DNA from: Maribacter spongiicola
GTDB taxonomy: Bacteria > Bacteroidota > Bacteroidia > Flavobacteriales > Flavobacteriaceae
DNA length: 64,000 bases
Assembly (NCBI RefSeq): GCF_004364165.1
Contig: NZ_SOAY01000010.1
Span: forward strand, 647,098-711,097
Direction: 5' to 3'
Shown here: piece after piece, positions 8,957 through 18,809 of the stretch
Position numbering within the stretch: the first letter of the stretch is position 1
How the letters are laid out: each line of letters starts with the position of its first letter
Translations under genes and position numbers: made by a program
Notes under the pieces: generated by a model
Database searches by the model: none
What the model was told of the DNA's origin: nothing
Seen by the model: only the letters and a program-made list of their open reading frames with translations

Positions 8957-9967
8957 TTAATGATATTTATTTAGAAATTCTTGTAGTTTTTCGACCATGT
9001 TTCTGCTTCCACAGAAGAACGGAACACGTTGATGTAGTTCTGTTGGCACAATGTCCATAATACGAGTTTTACCACCTATTGCTATTCCGTTTGCTTGCTC
9101 GGCTAAGAAAGCCATAGGGTTACATTCGTATAACAATCTTAGTTTACCACTTTCACTTACGCTACTTTTTGGGTACATGTATATACCACCTTTGATCATG
9201 TTTCTATGAAAGTCAGAAACTAAAGATCCTATGTACCTAGAAGTATAGGGTCTATCATCTTCTTCCATTTGGCAATACTTAATGTAATCTTTTACCCCTT
9301 GGTGAAAATGCACATAGTTTCCTTCGTTTACAGAGTAAATTCTGCCATTTTCAGGAAACTTCATATTTGGGTGAGATAGGTAAAAAGTACCTAGTGCTGG
9401 GTTCAATGTAAAACCATTTACACCATCACCGGTTGTATATACTAACATGGTAGACGTACCGTATACTACATAGCCTGCTGCAACTTGCTGATTACCTGGT
9501 TGTAAAAAATCTTCCATAGTTACGGGTGTACCTACGGGAGTTATACGTCTGTAAATAGAGAAAATAGTACCTACCGAAACATTTACATCAATGTTAGAAG
9601 ATCCGTCTAATGGATCTATCAGCACTACATATTTATTTTGGTGATTGTCATCATTACTATTTATACTAATGAAACTATCTTCTTCTTCAGAAGCAATACC
9701 GCATACAATTTCTCTGTTTTTTAAGGTCTGAATAAATTTATCATTGGCGAAAAGGTCAAGTTTTTGCTGATCTTCACCTTGAATGTTTGTTTCGCCAACT
9801 CCGCCTAAAATATCGATTAGGCCTGCTTTGCTCACCTCGTGGTTAACAACTTTAGCAGCTAATCTAATGGCATTGATAAGCTTTGATAATTCACCTGAGG
9901 AATATTGAAATGAATCTTGATTTTCAATAATAAACTCCCCTAGGGTCTGATTTCTTTTTGGAGACAT
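8957..9967 (-). CDS. fbp: class 1 fructose-1,6-bisphosphatase
   Basis: 336-residue FBPase that hydrolyses fructose 1,6-bisphosphate to fructose 6-phosphate in gluconeogenesis. Metal/phosphate-binding IDPLDGSSN lies at about 117-125, with upstream GEDQQKLD and ASEEED segments supplying metal ligands. The length fits bacterial class 1 enzymes. It is divergent from the acetyltransferase and aspartokinase pair and ends at a shared terminator. Confidence 0.96.
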   Translation of the reverse strand: MSPKRNQTLGEFIIENQDSFQYSSGELSKLINAIRLAAKVVNHEVSKAGLIDILGGVGETNIQGEDQQKLDLFANDKFIQTLKNREIVCGIASEEEDSFISINSNDDNHQNKYVVLIDPLDGSSNIDVNVSVGTIFSIYRRITPVGTPVTMEDFLQPGNQQVAAGYVVYGTSTMLVYTTGDGVNGFTLNPALGTFYLSHPNMKFPENGRIYSVNEGNYVHFHQGVKDYIKYCQMEEDDRPYTSRYIGSLVSDFHRNMIKGGIYMYPKSSVSESGKLRLLYECNPMAFLAEQANGIAIGGKTRIMDIVPTELHQRVPFFCGSRNMVEKLQEFLNKYH

Positions 9968-10047
9968 CTTTTAGTTTATGGTTTATACAAATATCGTGTA
10001 TTTTGTTAAACGTTCAATTTTCGTTTTAATTACATTTTTTAAATTTA

Positions 10048-10055
10048 TAACTTTG
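10048..10055 (+). promoter_or_regulatory. putative -7 promoter element (TAACTTTG)
   Basis: TAnnTTTG match 20 bases upstream of the GNAT start at 10075; probably drives the GNAT and aspartokinase genes. Confidence 0.55.
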
Positions 10056-10074
10056 TGTTTTATTTGTAACAATT

Positions 10075-10557
10075 ATGGAGTATACAATTAGGGTTGCCCA
10101 AAGAGAAGATATGAAGCAAGTGCTTCACTTAATTCAAGAACTCGCCTCTTTTGAAAAGGAAGATGATGCCGTAGAAGTGAGTGTGCAGAATTTAGAGGAA
10201 GATGGATTTGGTAAACAGAAATTATTTCACTGTTTTGTTGCAGAAAAGAATGATAAAATTGTGGGTATGGCTTTGGTGTACCCTAGGTATTCTACTTGGA
10301 AAGGACCCGTTATTCATTTAGAAGATTTAATTGTTACAGAAGAAATGCGTGGTAGCGGCTTAGGTACTGCACTTTTGAATGAAGTCGTTAAATATGGCGA
10401 TGCATTAGGTGTAAAGAGAATAAGTTGGGAAGTTATCGATTGGAATGAACCTGCAATAGGTTTTTACGAGAGTAAGGGCGCCAATGTAATGAGAGATTGG
10501 GATGTGGTGCAGTTAGATGAAACAGGAATAAAAAAGTATTTAAGCGAAATAGCTTAA
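10075..10557 (+). CDS. GNAT family N-acetyltransferase
   Basis: 160-residue GNAT protein. The acetyl-CoA-binding region is visible as LEDLIVTEEMRGSGLGTALL, and the C-terminal beta-strand segment as RISWEVIDWNEPAIGFYESKGA, similar to spermidine/spermine acetyltransferase-like GNATs. The substrate is unknown. It is followed after 37 bases by the aspartokinase gene on the same strand, so the two are probably co-transcribed. Confidence 0.85.
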   Translation: MEYTIRVAQREDMKQVLHLIQELASFEKEDDAVEVSVQNLEEDGFGKQKLFHCFVAEKNDKIVGMALVYPRYSTWKGPVIHLEDLIVTEEMRGSGLGTALLNEVVKYGDALGVKRISWEVIDWNEPAIGFYESKGANVMRDWDVVQLDETGIKKYLSEIA

Positions 10558-10594
10558 TTAAAAAATGAAAATAAAATTTAGAGAGCAATAGCAT

Positions 10595-11842
10595 ATGAGA
10601 GTTTTTAAATTTGGTGGAGCATCGGTTAAAGATGCAAATGCGGTTAAAAATGTAGTTAAGGTTTTGAAAGAAGTAGGGTATGAAAATACACTATTGGTAG
10701 TATCGGCAATGGGTAAGACCACCAATGCTATGGAAGATATTATAAATGCTTATTTCAATGATAAAAAAGAAATACCTTCTAAGGTAGCCGAAATGGTTGA
10801 TTATCATTTAGATATCGTATCTGAACTATTCCCTAATGCACAACATGCTATTTATAAGGAAATAAAGGTGCTTATTGATGAAATCAACGGCTTTTTAGTA
10901 TGGAATAAATCACCTAATTATAACTTCGTTTACGATCAAATAGTTGGTTACGGAGAATTGATTTCTACTACGATTATCAGCGCTTATTTTAAAGAAATAG
11001 GTATTGCCAATAATTGGTTAGATGTTCGGAATTTCATTAAAACAGATAGTAATTACAGAGACACTACGGTAGACTGGGAACGTACTCAAAAGAACGTAAC
11101 CACAATAGATAAAAAGGTGTTAAATATTACACAGGGTTTCTTGGGTAGCGATGATAATAATTTTACCACAACTTTAGGTAGAGAAGGGTCTGATTATTCT
11201 GCTGCCATATTAGCCTATTGTCTAAATGCCGATTCTGTGACTATCTGGAAAGATGTACCGGGAGTGTTAAACGCAGATCCTAGATATTTTAAAGAAACAC
11301 AATTACTGAATAATATATCATATAGAGAGGCTATCGAATTAGCGTTCTATGGTGCTTCTGTAATTCACCCAAAGACTTTACAACCTTTGCAGCGTAAAGA
11401 AATTCCGTTGCACGTAAAATCATTTGTTAATCCTACAGGTAAAGGAACTACGGTTGGCAAAGGTGTTGGTATTGAACCAAAAGTACCTTGTTTTATAGTG
11501 AAGAAAAATCAGGTTTTAATGAAATTGTCTTCACTTGATTTCTCCTTTATTGTTGAAGACAGTATCAGCGAGTTATTTAAATTATTTCATCAGCATAAAA
11601 TAAAGGTAGATCTAATTCAAAATTCTGCCATTAGTTTTTCTGTTTGTGTTGATAATAAATTTGGAGGTTTAGATGCACTATTACAACAACTGAAAAGCAA
11701 GTTTAAAGTGGCGCATCATGAGAATGTTTCGTTATACACTATCAGACATTTTAATACTAAAGCGCTAGAATCGTTGCAGAACGGTCATGAGTTATTATTA
11801 GAACAACGTGGTACAGAAACAGTACAGTTGGTGGTGAAGTAA
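10595..11842 (+). CDS. aspartate kinase-like protein
   Basis: Amino-acid kinase family protein of 415 residues. The N-terminal FKFGGASVKD replaces the usual KFGGTS, and the nucleotide-binding GREGSDYSAAILAYCL and WKDVPGVLNADPR segments match aspartokinases. Aspartokinases phosphorylate aspartate as the first step to Lys, Thr and Met. The C-terminal about 120 residues are compatible with a divergent ACT-type regulatory region, but I cannot confirm two ACT domains. It is monofunctional (no homoserine dehydrogenase). Confidence 0.87.
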   Translation: MRVFKFGGASVKDANAVKNVVKVLKEVGYENTLLVVSAMGKTTNAMEDIINAYFNDKKEIPSKVAEMVDYHLDIVSELFPNAQHAIYKEIKVLIDEINGFLVWNKSPNYNFVYDQIVGYGELISTTIISAYFKEIGIANNWLDVRNFIKTDSNYRDTTVDWERTQKNVTTIDKKVLNITQGFLGSDDNNFTTTLGREGSDYSAAILAYCLNADSVTIWKDVPGVLNADPRYFKETQLLNNISYREAIELAFYGASVIHPKTLQPLQRKEIPLHVKSFVNPTGKGTTVGKGVGIEPKVPCFIVKKNQVLMKLSSLDFSFIVEDSISELFKLFHQHKIKVDLIQNSAISFSVCVDNKFGGLDALLQQLKSKFKVAHHENVSLYTIRHFNTKALESLQNGHELLLEQRGTETVQLVVK

Positions 11843-11923
11843 TTCTAATGTCATTTCAATAATTTTTAATAGGTAGCTGCAAAGGCTATTTTCCTATATT
11901 TACAGTCTAATCGATGATGATTT

Positions 11924-13744
11924 ATGGGTTTAGTTACCGCTAAGGAAATTGCCAATGCTATCAAGCTCTCCAAATACGGAGTGTTTGGTACTTTTATTGG
12001 TTGGGTGTTGTTGAAGGTGACTAGATTATCTGGCATTAATCGTTATTATGATACTATTGCTCATTTAGAGGGTGAAGATTACGCAAATGCAATTCTAGAG
12101 CATTTTGAAATTGACTATGAAATTCCAGAGGAAGATTTTAGACGCTTGCCTAAAGATGGTCCGTATGTGACTATTAGTAATCACCCGTTGGGTGCTATTG
12201 ATGGTATTTTGTTGTTTAAATTAATGGTGAAGCAACGACCAGATTATAAAATAATGGCTAATTTCTTATTACAAAGAATGGTGCCGCTAGAGCCTTTTGT
12301 TTTACCGGTAAATCCGTTTAGCGAGCATAAAGATGCCAGAAGTAATTTAGCCGGATTCAAGAAAACTTTAGAGCATTTAAAAAATGGTCACGTATTAGGG
12401 GTTTTTCCTGCTGGTGAAGTTTCGACCCATAAAGATGGTAAGCTCATTGTAGATAAACCTTGGGAAGAAGCTGCCATAAAACTGATTAGAAAAGCAGATG
12501 TGCCTGTTGTTCCTATTTATTTTCATGCCAAAAATAGTTCGTTGTTTTACCGTATTTCTAAATTGGGAGATTCGCTACGGACGGCTATGATTCCCTCACA
12601 AGTATTTTCTCAAAGAAATAGACCTATTAAAGTTAGAATAGGGCAGCCGATTTCTGTAGCTACCCAAAAAGAGCAGGCAAGTTTAGAAGAATACACAGAT
12701 TTGTTACGTCGCAAAACCTATATGCTGTCCAACGCTTATGAAAAAGAGCGTTTAATAGATCAAATACCAACAAGCCTTAAAATACCAAAGCAACCTAAAA
12801 AAATTGCAGATGCAGTTCGTAAAGAGGTTATGGAGGGTGAAATTGAAAAACTTAGAGAGAAAGATTGTCGCTTACTGCAAAGTAAGAATTATGAAGTCTT
12901 TTTGGCTAAGGAAAAAGATATGCCTTTTATTTTAAAGGAAATAGGAAGACAACGAGAAGTTACCTTTAGAGCCATTGGTGAGGGTACGAATAAAGCCATT
13001 GATCTCGATAGTTTCGATAGCTATTATCACCACCTTTTTCTATGGGACGATGAGGCGAAATGTATTGTTGGCGCCTATAGAATGGGTATGGGGTCAGAGA
13101 TTTTTCCTGAGCATGGGATTGATGGCTTTTATTTGCAAGATCTTTTTAGGGTTGAACCAGAATTATATGATATGATGGGGCACTCGATTGAAATGGGTCG
13201 TGCCTATATCACTAAAGAATACCAGCAAAAACCAATGCCATTGTTTTTACTTTGGAAGGGCATTGTGCATACTACTTTAAGATTTCCAGAACATAAGTAT
13301 TTAATAGGTGGGGTAAGTATCAGTAACCAATTTTCAAACTTCTCTAAATCGTTGATGATCGAATTTATGAAGTCGAATTATTGGGATCCTTATGTAGCGC
13401 AATACATAAGACCTAAAAAGGAATTCAAGGTAAAATTGAAGGATGCCGACAAGGAATTTGTTTTTGATGAAACCCAAGCCGATTTAAATAAGTTCGATCG
13501 TTTAATAGATGAGGTTGAGCCAGGTAACTTACGTTTGCCGGTATTGATAAAAAAGTATATTAAACAAAACGCAAGAGTGGTAGCGTTTAACGTGGATCCA
13601 TTGTTCAATAATTCGGTTGACGGATTAATGTATATCAAAATTGCCGATTTACCTGAGAGTACCGTAAAACCAGTTATGGAGGAATTTCAAGCAGAATTGG
13701 AGCGAAAGTTATTGGAGTCTCAAAATCCCGAAGCAGAAGCGTAA
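11924..13744 (+). CDS. olsF: bifunctional acyltransferase, OlsF-like (lysophospholipid acyltransferase + GNAT)
   Basis: 606-residue fusion. The N-terminal half is a PlsC/OlsA-like acyltransferase with SNHPLGAIDG (85-94) and FPAGEVSTH. The C-terminal half (about 300-600) is the OlsB/hemolysin-type N-acyltransferase domain with EMGRAYITKEYQ. Family knowledge: OlsF-type fusions, described in Serratia and found in Bacteroidota, make ornithine lipids, the C-terminal domain acylating the amino acid and the N-terminal domain adding the second acyl chain. In Bacteroidota related enzymes may use glycine or other amines, so the exact lipid is uncertain. Stand-alone gene; the next gene converges with 1 base between. 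Confidence 0.8.
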   Translation: MGLVTAKEIANAIKLSKYGVFGTFIGWVLLKVTRLSGINRYYDTIAHLEGEDYANAILEHFEIDYEIPEEDFRRLPKDGPYVTISNHPLGAIDGILLFKLMVKQRPDYKIMANFLLQRMVPLEPFVLPVNPFSEHKDARSNLAGFKKTLEHLKNGHVLGVFPAGEVSTHKDGKLIVDKPWEEAAIKLIRKADVPVVPIYFHAKNSSLFYRISKLGDSLRTAMIPSQVFSQRNRPIKVRIGQPISVATQKEQASLEEYTDLLRRKTYMLSNAYEKERLIDQIPTSLKIPKQPKKIADAVRKEVMEGEIEKLREKDCRLLQSKNYEVFLAKEKDMPFILKEIGRQREVTFRAIGEGTNKAIDLDSFDSYYHHLFLWDDEAKCIVGAYRMGMGSEIFPEHGIDGFYLQDLFRVEPELYDMMGHSIEMGRAYITKEYQQKPMPLFLLWKGIVHTTLRFPEHKYLIGGVSISNQFSNFSKSLMIEFMKSNYWDPYVAQYIRPKKEFKVKLKDADKEFVFDETQADLNKFDRLIDEVEPGNLRLPVLIKKYIKQNARVVAFNVDPLFNNSVDGLMYIKIADLPESTVKPVMEEFQAELERKLLESQNPEAEA

Positions 13745-13745
13745 T

Positions 13746-14246
13746 TTAGTCTATACCAACAACACTGCTACGTTTTTCAAAAAGCACATTATCTATCCAT
13801 TTACCGTGTAGTTTGCCAACACGCTCACGTTTACCGATCATTCTAAAGCCTGTAGCTTCATGAACTTTAATGCTACTATAATTTGTAGGGAAGATGCCAG
13901 ATTGCAACGTCCAGATGCCTTCTTGTTCGCTTGCCGATATAACATGTTCTAATAAAGATCTCCCTAACCCTTTGCCACGGCTTTTTTTAGAAATATAGAC
14001 ACTTATTTCTGCGACGCCACCATATACACATCTATTAGAAACGGGGGAGAGGGCAACCCAGCCCATAATTTCAGTATTGCTTTCGGCAACAAAACGGCAG
14101 GTGCTCATATGTGCTTTGTCCCAAGCTTCATAAGTGGGTACCTTGGTTTCAAATGTTGCCATGCCAGTGTCAATGCCTTCTTTATAAATGTTAGCAACGA
14201 ACTCCCAATCTGTCGGTAACATGGTTCTAATAGTTATAGCATTCAT
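13746..14246 (-). CDS. GNAT acetyltransferase of the phosphinothricin/ArsN type
   Basis: 166-residue GNAT related to phosphinothricin N-acetyltransferase: RTMLPTDWEFVANIYKEGI at the N-terminus, acetyl-CoA site ISKKSRGKGLGRSLLEHV, and FRMIGKRERVGKLHGKW at the C-terminus. It begins 12 bases after an arsR-type regulator on the same strand. ArsN1 enzymes of this family acetylate arsinothricin and lie in ars operons, so an arsenic-linked or organophosphinate resistance role is inferred. No arsenate reductase or arsenite pump gene is nearby. Confidence 0.75.
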   Translation of the reverse strand: MNAITIRTMLPTDWEFVANIYKEGIDTGMATFETKVPTYEAWDKAHMSTCRFVAESNTEIMGWVALSPVSNRCVYGGVAEISVYISKKSRGKGLGRSLLEHVISASEQEGIWTLQSGIFPTNYSSIKVHEATGFRMIGKRERVGKLHGKWIDNVLFEKRSSVVGID

Positions 14247-14258
14247 ATCGAATTTTTT

Positions 14259-14582
14259 TTAGCAACAATTACTTTTAGTGGTGTCGAAGAAAGAATTCAG
14301 TACTGTTTGTATTTCGGTCCATTTTGGTAGATTTATACAATAGCATACTTTTTTACCTTCAATTTCACCTTTAATTAAATCTATACTCTTGAGCTCTTTT
14401 AAATGTTGCGAAATAGTTGGTTGAGCTAAACCAATTTCATCAACGATGTCATTACAAATACACGCATCTTGCTGACTTATATATTGTAAAATGGCAATAC
14501 GTGCAGGGTTGGACAGTACCTTGAAAATGACCGCCAACTTATTCTGTTCTGTATTAAATATTTGTGTTTTAGTAACGCCCAC
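14259..14582 (-). CDS. ArsR/SmtB-family winged-helix repressor
   Basis: 107-residue dimeric repressor. The helix-turn-helix is IGLAQPTISQHLKELK, and the metalloid-binding type CxC motif lies just before it (DACICNDIV), as in ArsR that senses As(III)/Sb(III). A C-terminal Cys pair (SNCC) could be a further metal site. Start is GTG at 14582. It probably autoregulates the downstream GNAT gene with which it forms an operon. Confidence 0.87.
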   Translation of the reverse strand: MGVTKTQIFNTEQNKLAVIFKVLSNPARIAILQYISQQDACICNDIVDEIGLAQPTISQHLKELKSIDLIKGEIEGKKVCYCINLPKWTEIQTVLNSFFDTTKSNCC

Positions 14583-14630
14583 TTTGTATTTATATATTTG
14601 AATATTACGATAATAAAAATTTCAAAAAAA

Positions 14631-14652
14631 GCCAGATGCTATTTTATCTGGC
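14631..14652 (-). terminator. terminator after the TM2-domain gene
   Basis: GCCAGAT/ATCTGGC hairpin followed on the minus strand by a T-run, 10 bases after the stop of the TM2-domain gene. Confidence 0.8.
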
Positions 14653-14661
14653 TTAAGATTT

Positions 14662-15111
14662 TTAGAACCAAGGCTTTCTACCTACTTGGTAGGTGTTGTA
14701 AAACTCTTCGTCTGATTTTGTTAGATAGATGATACCTTCAATTAATCCTATTACTCCAGGAATCCATACTATTAATAACCCAAGTCCAAATGCACACATT
14801 AGTACATAAGATGCTATTGTTATACCTAATAATATTATACCTTCTTTTTGATATCCTAATATAAATTTATGAACTCCTAATGAACCAAAAATAATTGCTA
14901 GAATTCCAGCCAATACTTTTTTGTTTTCACCGCCTGCACTACTAAAAGCTTCTCTGGCTCCAGCACTAAACTCATCGGCTGTTTTTTTCGCATTATCACT
15001 AAATTCTTTTGCAGATTCTTTTGCATCCTCTGAAAATTCCTTAGCTGATTCTTTTGCTTTGTCAAAGGCGTCTTCTGCCTTGTCTCCAAAATCTTTATTC
15101 TCGTCTGACAT
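14662..15111 (-). CDS. TM2-domain membrane protein with a charged repeat N-terminus
   Basis: The N-terminal about 60 residues are Lys/Glu/Ala-rich heptad-like repeats (KAKESAKEFSEDAKESAKEF), followed by a TM2 domain: a hydrophobic hairpin with GVHKFILGY and a second helix pair ending WIPGVIGLIEGI. The role is unknown. The longest frame starts at 15186 and overlaps the next gene; I take the ATG at 15111 (MSDENKDFG) because the upstream residues look non-conserved and overlap the end of the VOC gene. Confidence 0.8.
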   Translation of the reverse strand: MSDENKDFGDKAEDAFDKAKESAKEFSEDAKESAKEFSDNAKKTADEFSAGAREAFSSAGGENKKVLAGILAIIFGSLGVHKFILGYQKEGIILLGITIASYVLMCAFGLGLLIVWIPGVIGLIEGIIYLTKSDEEFYNTYQVGRKPWF

Positions 15112-15166
15112 TTTGTATGTTGTTTGGTGGTTATTATAAGTGATAAATGTAGTAATTATTTCAACA

Positions 15167-15553
15167 TCATAGAAATGCTTTATCAATTGGTTCCCAAAGC
15201 TCTAGCTTATTTCCGTCAGGGTCAAGTATCCAACCAAATTTTCCATATTCAAATTCTTGAATTTCACCAACTATGGTAACGCCTTCTTCCTTTAAAATTT
15301 CTAATAATTCTACAAGATTTTCAACCCTAAAATTCATCATAAAGCTAGATTGGCTGGGGTTGAAATAATCGGTATCGGCATTCATTGGGCTCCACTGTGT
15401 TGAGCAATCGTTGCCTTCTTTATCTTTCCACCAAAATGTACAGCCATATTGGTCAGTGTTAAGTTTCAAATGTTTGTTATACCAATTTTTAGATTGATCA
15501 GGATCTTTAGTTTTGAAAAAGAATCCGCCTAAACCTGTTACTCTTTTTTTCAT
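15167..15553 (-). CDS. VOC-family (glyoxalase/bleomycin-resistance fold) protein
   Basis: 128-residue VOC protein; paired beta-alpha-beta-beta-beta modules are visible, with FKTKDPDQSKNWYNKHL near the start and GWILDPDGNKLELWEP near the end, the latter containing the usual metal-ligand Glu. Substrate unknown. The gene sits 6 bases downstream of a DUF1801 gene on the same strand, suggesting one transcript. Confidence 0.85.
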   Translation of the reverse strand: MKKRVTGLGGFFFKTKDPDQSKNWYNKHLKLNTDQYGCTFWWKDKEGNDCSTQWSPMNADTDYFNPSQSSFMMNFRVENLVELLEILKEEGVTIVGEIQEFEYGKFGWILDPDGNKLELWEPIDKAFL

Positions 15554-15559
15554 ATCGAT

Positions 15560-16015
15560 TTATTTTTTGATATTCTCCTCGTATAAATTAATCCATTCTG
15601 TCAGAGTCATTTTACTGCATAGTTCGGCGATAAGCTCATAAGGGATATCATCCATACTTTTAAACCGAACACAACTTTTGCCCATATCTAGCTTGCGTTT
15701 GCAGTGTATGGGGTATTCGCTTTTAAACCAATTCATTAGCGCAATATCTGCGTAAATGCCTGAATGGTATAGTGCAATAAAATTCTTTTGTGAAGCTAAA
15801 TTGATAAAGGGTAACGGTTGTTCTGGCTTAACATGATAACCTGCCGCATATATAGAATGTGGTACTACGTAGCCCAGCATGCCATAACTTAATCGCTCCT
15901 CAAAACCAACGGGTAAATTCTTTAAAATAATACCTCTTAGCTTTTCAATTACCACTTTGCGTTCTGGTGGTAATTGGGCAATAAACTCGTCTGGAGTGTT
16001 GGCTTCGTATTTCAT
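15560..16015 (-). CDS. DUF1801-domain protein
   Basis: 151-residue small cytosolic protein with the DUF1801/YdhG-like pattern (FEERLSYGMLGYVVP, FIALYHSGIY, GKSCVRFKSMDDIPYELI). No catalytic activity is established for the family. It is 1 base after the dehydrogenase stop in the same direction (15560-16015 against 16017-16961), so co-translation is likely. Confidence 0.82.
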   Translation of the reverse strand: MKYEANTPDEFIAQLPPERKVVIEKLRGIILKNLPVGFEERLSYGMLGYVVPHSIYAAGYHVKPEQPLPFINLASQKNFIALYHSGIYADIALMNWFKSEYPIHCKRKLDMGKSCVRFKSMDDIPYELIAELCSKMTLTEWINLYEENIKK

Positions 16016-16016
16016 G

Positions 16017-16961
16017 CTACTTTAAAAATTTAGCTTTAATCTTGTCTACCACAGTCTGTGCTAATTTAATTTTACTTTCTACGGTCCAACCTGCCACATG
16101 GGGTGATAGTATTACTTGATCAGAGCTAATTAGATATTGAAATGCCTCTGGTAAATTACCATCGGTGAACATGTTTTCGAAAGATGCCTTTTCATATTCT
16201 AAAACATCTAAACCTGCGCCAAGTACTTTACCCGATTTTAAAGCTTCTACTAAATCTGTGGTAATAACACATTTGCCTCTCGCAGTATTAATAATCCAAA
16301 TAGGGTTTTCAAATTTTTCAAGAAACTCTTTGTTGACCATGCCTATGGTCAATTCTGTTTGAGGTACATGTAAGCTTATTACATCGACCCTATTTTGAAA
16401 TTCCATAATACCTACTTGACGGGCGTTTTCATCTTCTACGCCACCTTGAATATCATAGCAGATCACTTCTTCTACATCGAAACCTTTTAATTTTTTGGCA
16501 AAGGCTTTTCCCATATTGCCATAACCGATAATGCCAACCACTTTACCTTCTAATTCTACGCCTCTATTACCTTCTCGGTCCCATTTGCCGCTTCTAACTT
16601 CTTTATCTGCTGAGTTAAGTTTATTAAAAAGGGATAAAAGCATACCTAACGCATGTTCGCCTACAGCATTACGATTGCCTTCTGGGGCTGCAGCAAGAAA
16701 AATACCAAGAGACTTGGCATATCTTGTGTCAATATTTTCTAGTCCGGCACCCAACCTGCCTATGAATTTTAAGTTTTTTGCCTTATCTAAAAAATCAGTG
16801 TCAATTGAGAATCTACTGCGAATTATGAGTCCGTCATAATCAGCGATTTTGGCTTCAATCTGTTTTTTGGTAGAGGTGTAGTCTTCATCGTTCTGAAAAC
16901 CTAATTCAGAAAATTGCTCAATTATTAAAGGGTGATTGATGTCTACGTGTAATACTTTCAT
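16017..16961 (-). CDS. D-isomer-specific 2-hydroxyacid dehydrogenase (phosphoglycerate dehydrogenase-like)
   Basis: 314-residue NAD-dependent dehydrogenase. Rossmann motif GIIGYGNMGKAFAKKL, substrate/catalytic Arg in NTARGKCV, Asp/Glu in DVLEYEKASF and catalytic His in LSPHVAGW are all seen. It is the short form without an ACT or intervening domain. It may be the serine-pathway 3-phosphoglycerate dehydrogenase or another hydroxyacid dehydrogenase; no ser genes are adjacent, so the substrate stays open. Confidence 0.88.
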   Translation of the reverse strand: MKVLHVDINHPLIIEQFSELGFQNDEDYTSTKKQIEAKIADYDGLIIRSRFSIDTDFLDKAKNLKFIGRLGAGLENIDTRYAKSLGIFLAAAPEGNRNAVGEHALGMLLSLFNKLNSADKEVRSGKWDREGNRGVELEGKVVGIIGYGNMGKAFAKKLKGFDVEEVICYDIQGGVEDENARQVGIMEFQNRVDVISLHVPQTELTIGMVNKEFLEKFENPIWIINTARGKCVITTDLVEALKSGKVLGAGLDVLEYEKASFENMFTDGNLPEAFQYLISSDQVILSPHVAGWTVESKIKLAQTVVDKIKAKFLK

Positions 16962-16971
16962 GTAATCTAAA

Positions 16972-17337
16972 TTATATTTTGGGGTATTCTGTTTGTGTTT
17001 TTTTGTCTTGGGTTGTACCTGTATGAGCAGTGCTTAATTTTTCAAACAACATAATGTGCACTTCTTCATCATTTTTGGTCATAGGGCAATGTTCAATACC
17101 TTTAGGCACAATCATAATCTCTCCTTGCTCTACTATCTCGGTTCGATCTCTAAATTGCATATAAAGCGTGCCTTTTATAACTTGAAAAAGTTCATCTTCT
17201 TTATCATGCGAATGCCATACAAATTCACCTTTTACTTTCGCCAGTAAAACCTGCATATCATCAACAACACCTATTTGGTGCGGATGCCAATAAGCAGTTA
17301 CTTGATTCAATTTTTCTTTTAAGGTAATACTGTTCAT
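16972..17337 (-). CDS. cupin-domain protein
   Basis: 121-residue single-domain cupin: first motif FVWHSHDKEDELFQVIKG with His/His/Glu metal ligands and second motif VPKGIEHCP. A mannose-6-phosphate isomerase-like small cupin of unknown substrate. It lies 10 bases upstream of the dehydrogenase gene on the same strand. Confidence 0.85.
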   Translation of the reverse strand: MNSITLKEKLNQVTAYWHPHQIGVVDDMQVLLAKVKGEFVWHSHDKEDELFQVIKGTLYMQFRDRTEIVEQGEIMIVPKGIEHCPMTKNDEEVHIMLFEKLSTAHTGTTQDKKTQTEYPKI

Positions 17338-17453
17338 GAGTGCTGTTCATTCTATCCTGTTCAGGATAAATGAGGCTTGATTAATTTTATGAGCATTTCA
17401 ATACAGTAATATACGCAAAGCGGCAGTATTCTAAAAAGAAGATTGGCTGTTTA

Positions 17454-18809
17454 TTAAATACCTAAAATCATCTTTGCAATAGAGAAGTAAATCAAAATAC
17501 CGAAAATATCATTACCAGTGGTGATAAACGGACCCGTAGCTACCGCTGGATCAACACCTCTTTTATCTAAAAACACAGGTATAAATGTGCCTATAAGTGC
17601 GGCTATTATGATTACGGAAATTAAAGCTACACAAAGTGTAAGGGATATTAAGTAACTGGTACGAAAGAAAAAGTGACTTATGACCAATACAATTGCGGCT
17701 ATGGCGATACCATTTATTAGGGCTAAGGTAAATTCTTTTAATAACCTATTTAAAATCTCTCCTTTAACAGTATTGTTGGCAAGACCTTGAACCATAATAG
17801 CTGAAGATTGTACGCCAACATTACCTGCTGTTGCCTGTATTAAAGGCACAAAAATGAGCAGTATTGGAAATGTATTCATTACTTCTTGAAAACTACTTAT
17901 AATACTAGCTGCACCAATACCGCCGAACATACCTATAATTAACCATGGCAAACGTGCTTTGGTAAGTTCCCAAATGCTATCATCTGCTTCTACACCCCTA
18001 GAAATACCTGCGGCCATTTGGTAGTCGCGCTCGGCTTCTTCTTTTATTACATCTACGATATCATCAATGGTAATACGCCCTACCAATCTGCCTATTTCAT
18101 CAACTACAGGTATGGCTTCTAAGTCATACTTAGTCATGATCCTAGCCACTTCTTCTGGGTCTTCATTAACGTTTACCGAATCTACGTTCTTAATAAACAC
18201 GTCTTTTATGTGTGTTTTAGTAGAAGTGGTCAATAAATCTTTCAACGATAGTCGCCCTTTTAATTTATCTTCATCATCTACCACATATATAGAATGTACG
18301 CGAGTAACGTTCTCTGCTTGTGCACGCATTTCTTTTACACAAGTAAGTACGTTCCAATTTTCATTGACTTTTACAAGTTCTTTTGCCATAAGGCCGCCGG
18401 CGGAATCTTCGGCATATCTTAAAAGATCAACGATATCTTTAGCGTGTTCTCTATCTTCGATTTTAGAGATAACGTCTTGTATCTGCTCTTTTGGAAGTTC
18501 GCCAATAATATCTGCGGCATCATCGGTGTCTAGTTCATCTAGCTCACTGGCAATTTCTTGAGATGATAAATTACCTAAAATAGCCTCGCGAATATCTTCA
18601 TCCAACTCGGTTAGTACATCAGAGGTTTTATCACTACCAAGTAACTTAATTAAATAGGTTGCCTTGGTCTCATCTAATTCATTAATGATTTCAGCAACAT
18701 CGGCATAATGCACGGCATCTAACATAGAATTTAGTTCAGCATCATTGTTTTGTTCAATGAGCTGTTCTATTTCTTCTACAAATTCTTCTGTTAGTTTAAA
18801 GGGTGTCAT
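17454..18809 (-). CDS. mgtE: MgtE-family magnesium transporter
   Basis: 451-residue Mg2+ channel/transporter: an acidic MgtE-N superhelical domain (1-130), tandem CBS domains (about 135-255) and five C-terminal transmembrane helices with [11 protein letters not shown] and the pore-region [10 protein letters not shown]. Mg2+ binding to the cytosolic domains gates the pore in the family. Its start overlaps the end of rsmA by 14 bp, so the two are translationally coupled. Confidence 0.95.
   Translation of the reverse strand: MTPFKLTEEFVEEIEQLIEQNNDAELNSMLDAVHYADVAEIINELDETKATYLIKLLGSDKTSDVLTELDEDIREAILGNLSSQEIASELDELDTDDAADIIGELPKEQIQDVISKIEDREHAKDIVDLLRYAEDSAGGLMAKELVKVNENWNVLTCVKEMRAQAENVTRVHSIYVVDDEDKLKGRLSLKDLLTTSTKTHIKDVFIKNVDSVNVNEDPEEVARIMTKYDLEAIPVVDEIGRLVGRITIDDIVDVIKEEAERDYQMAAGISRGVEADDSIWELTKARLPWLIIGMFGGIGAASIISSFQEVMNTFPILLIFVPLIQATAGNVGVQSSAIMVQGLANNTVKGEILNRLLKEFTLALINGIAIAAIVLVISHFFFRTSYLISLTLCVALISVIIIAALIGTFIPVFLDKRGVDPAVATGPFITTGNDIFGILIYFSIAKMILGI

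Noticed and set aside
17353-17368. TATCCTG/CAGGATA inverted repeat between the cupin gene and mgtE
   Set aside because: Only 7 bp without a T-run; too weak to call a terminator or operator.
18067-18561. Antisense frame in mgtE
   Set aside because: Ser/Thr-rich shadow of the CBS region of MgtE.
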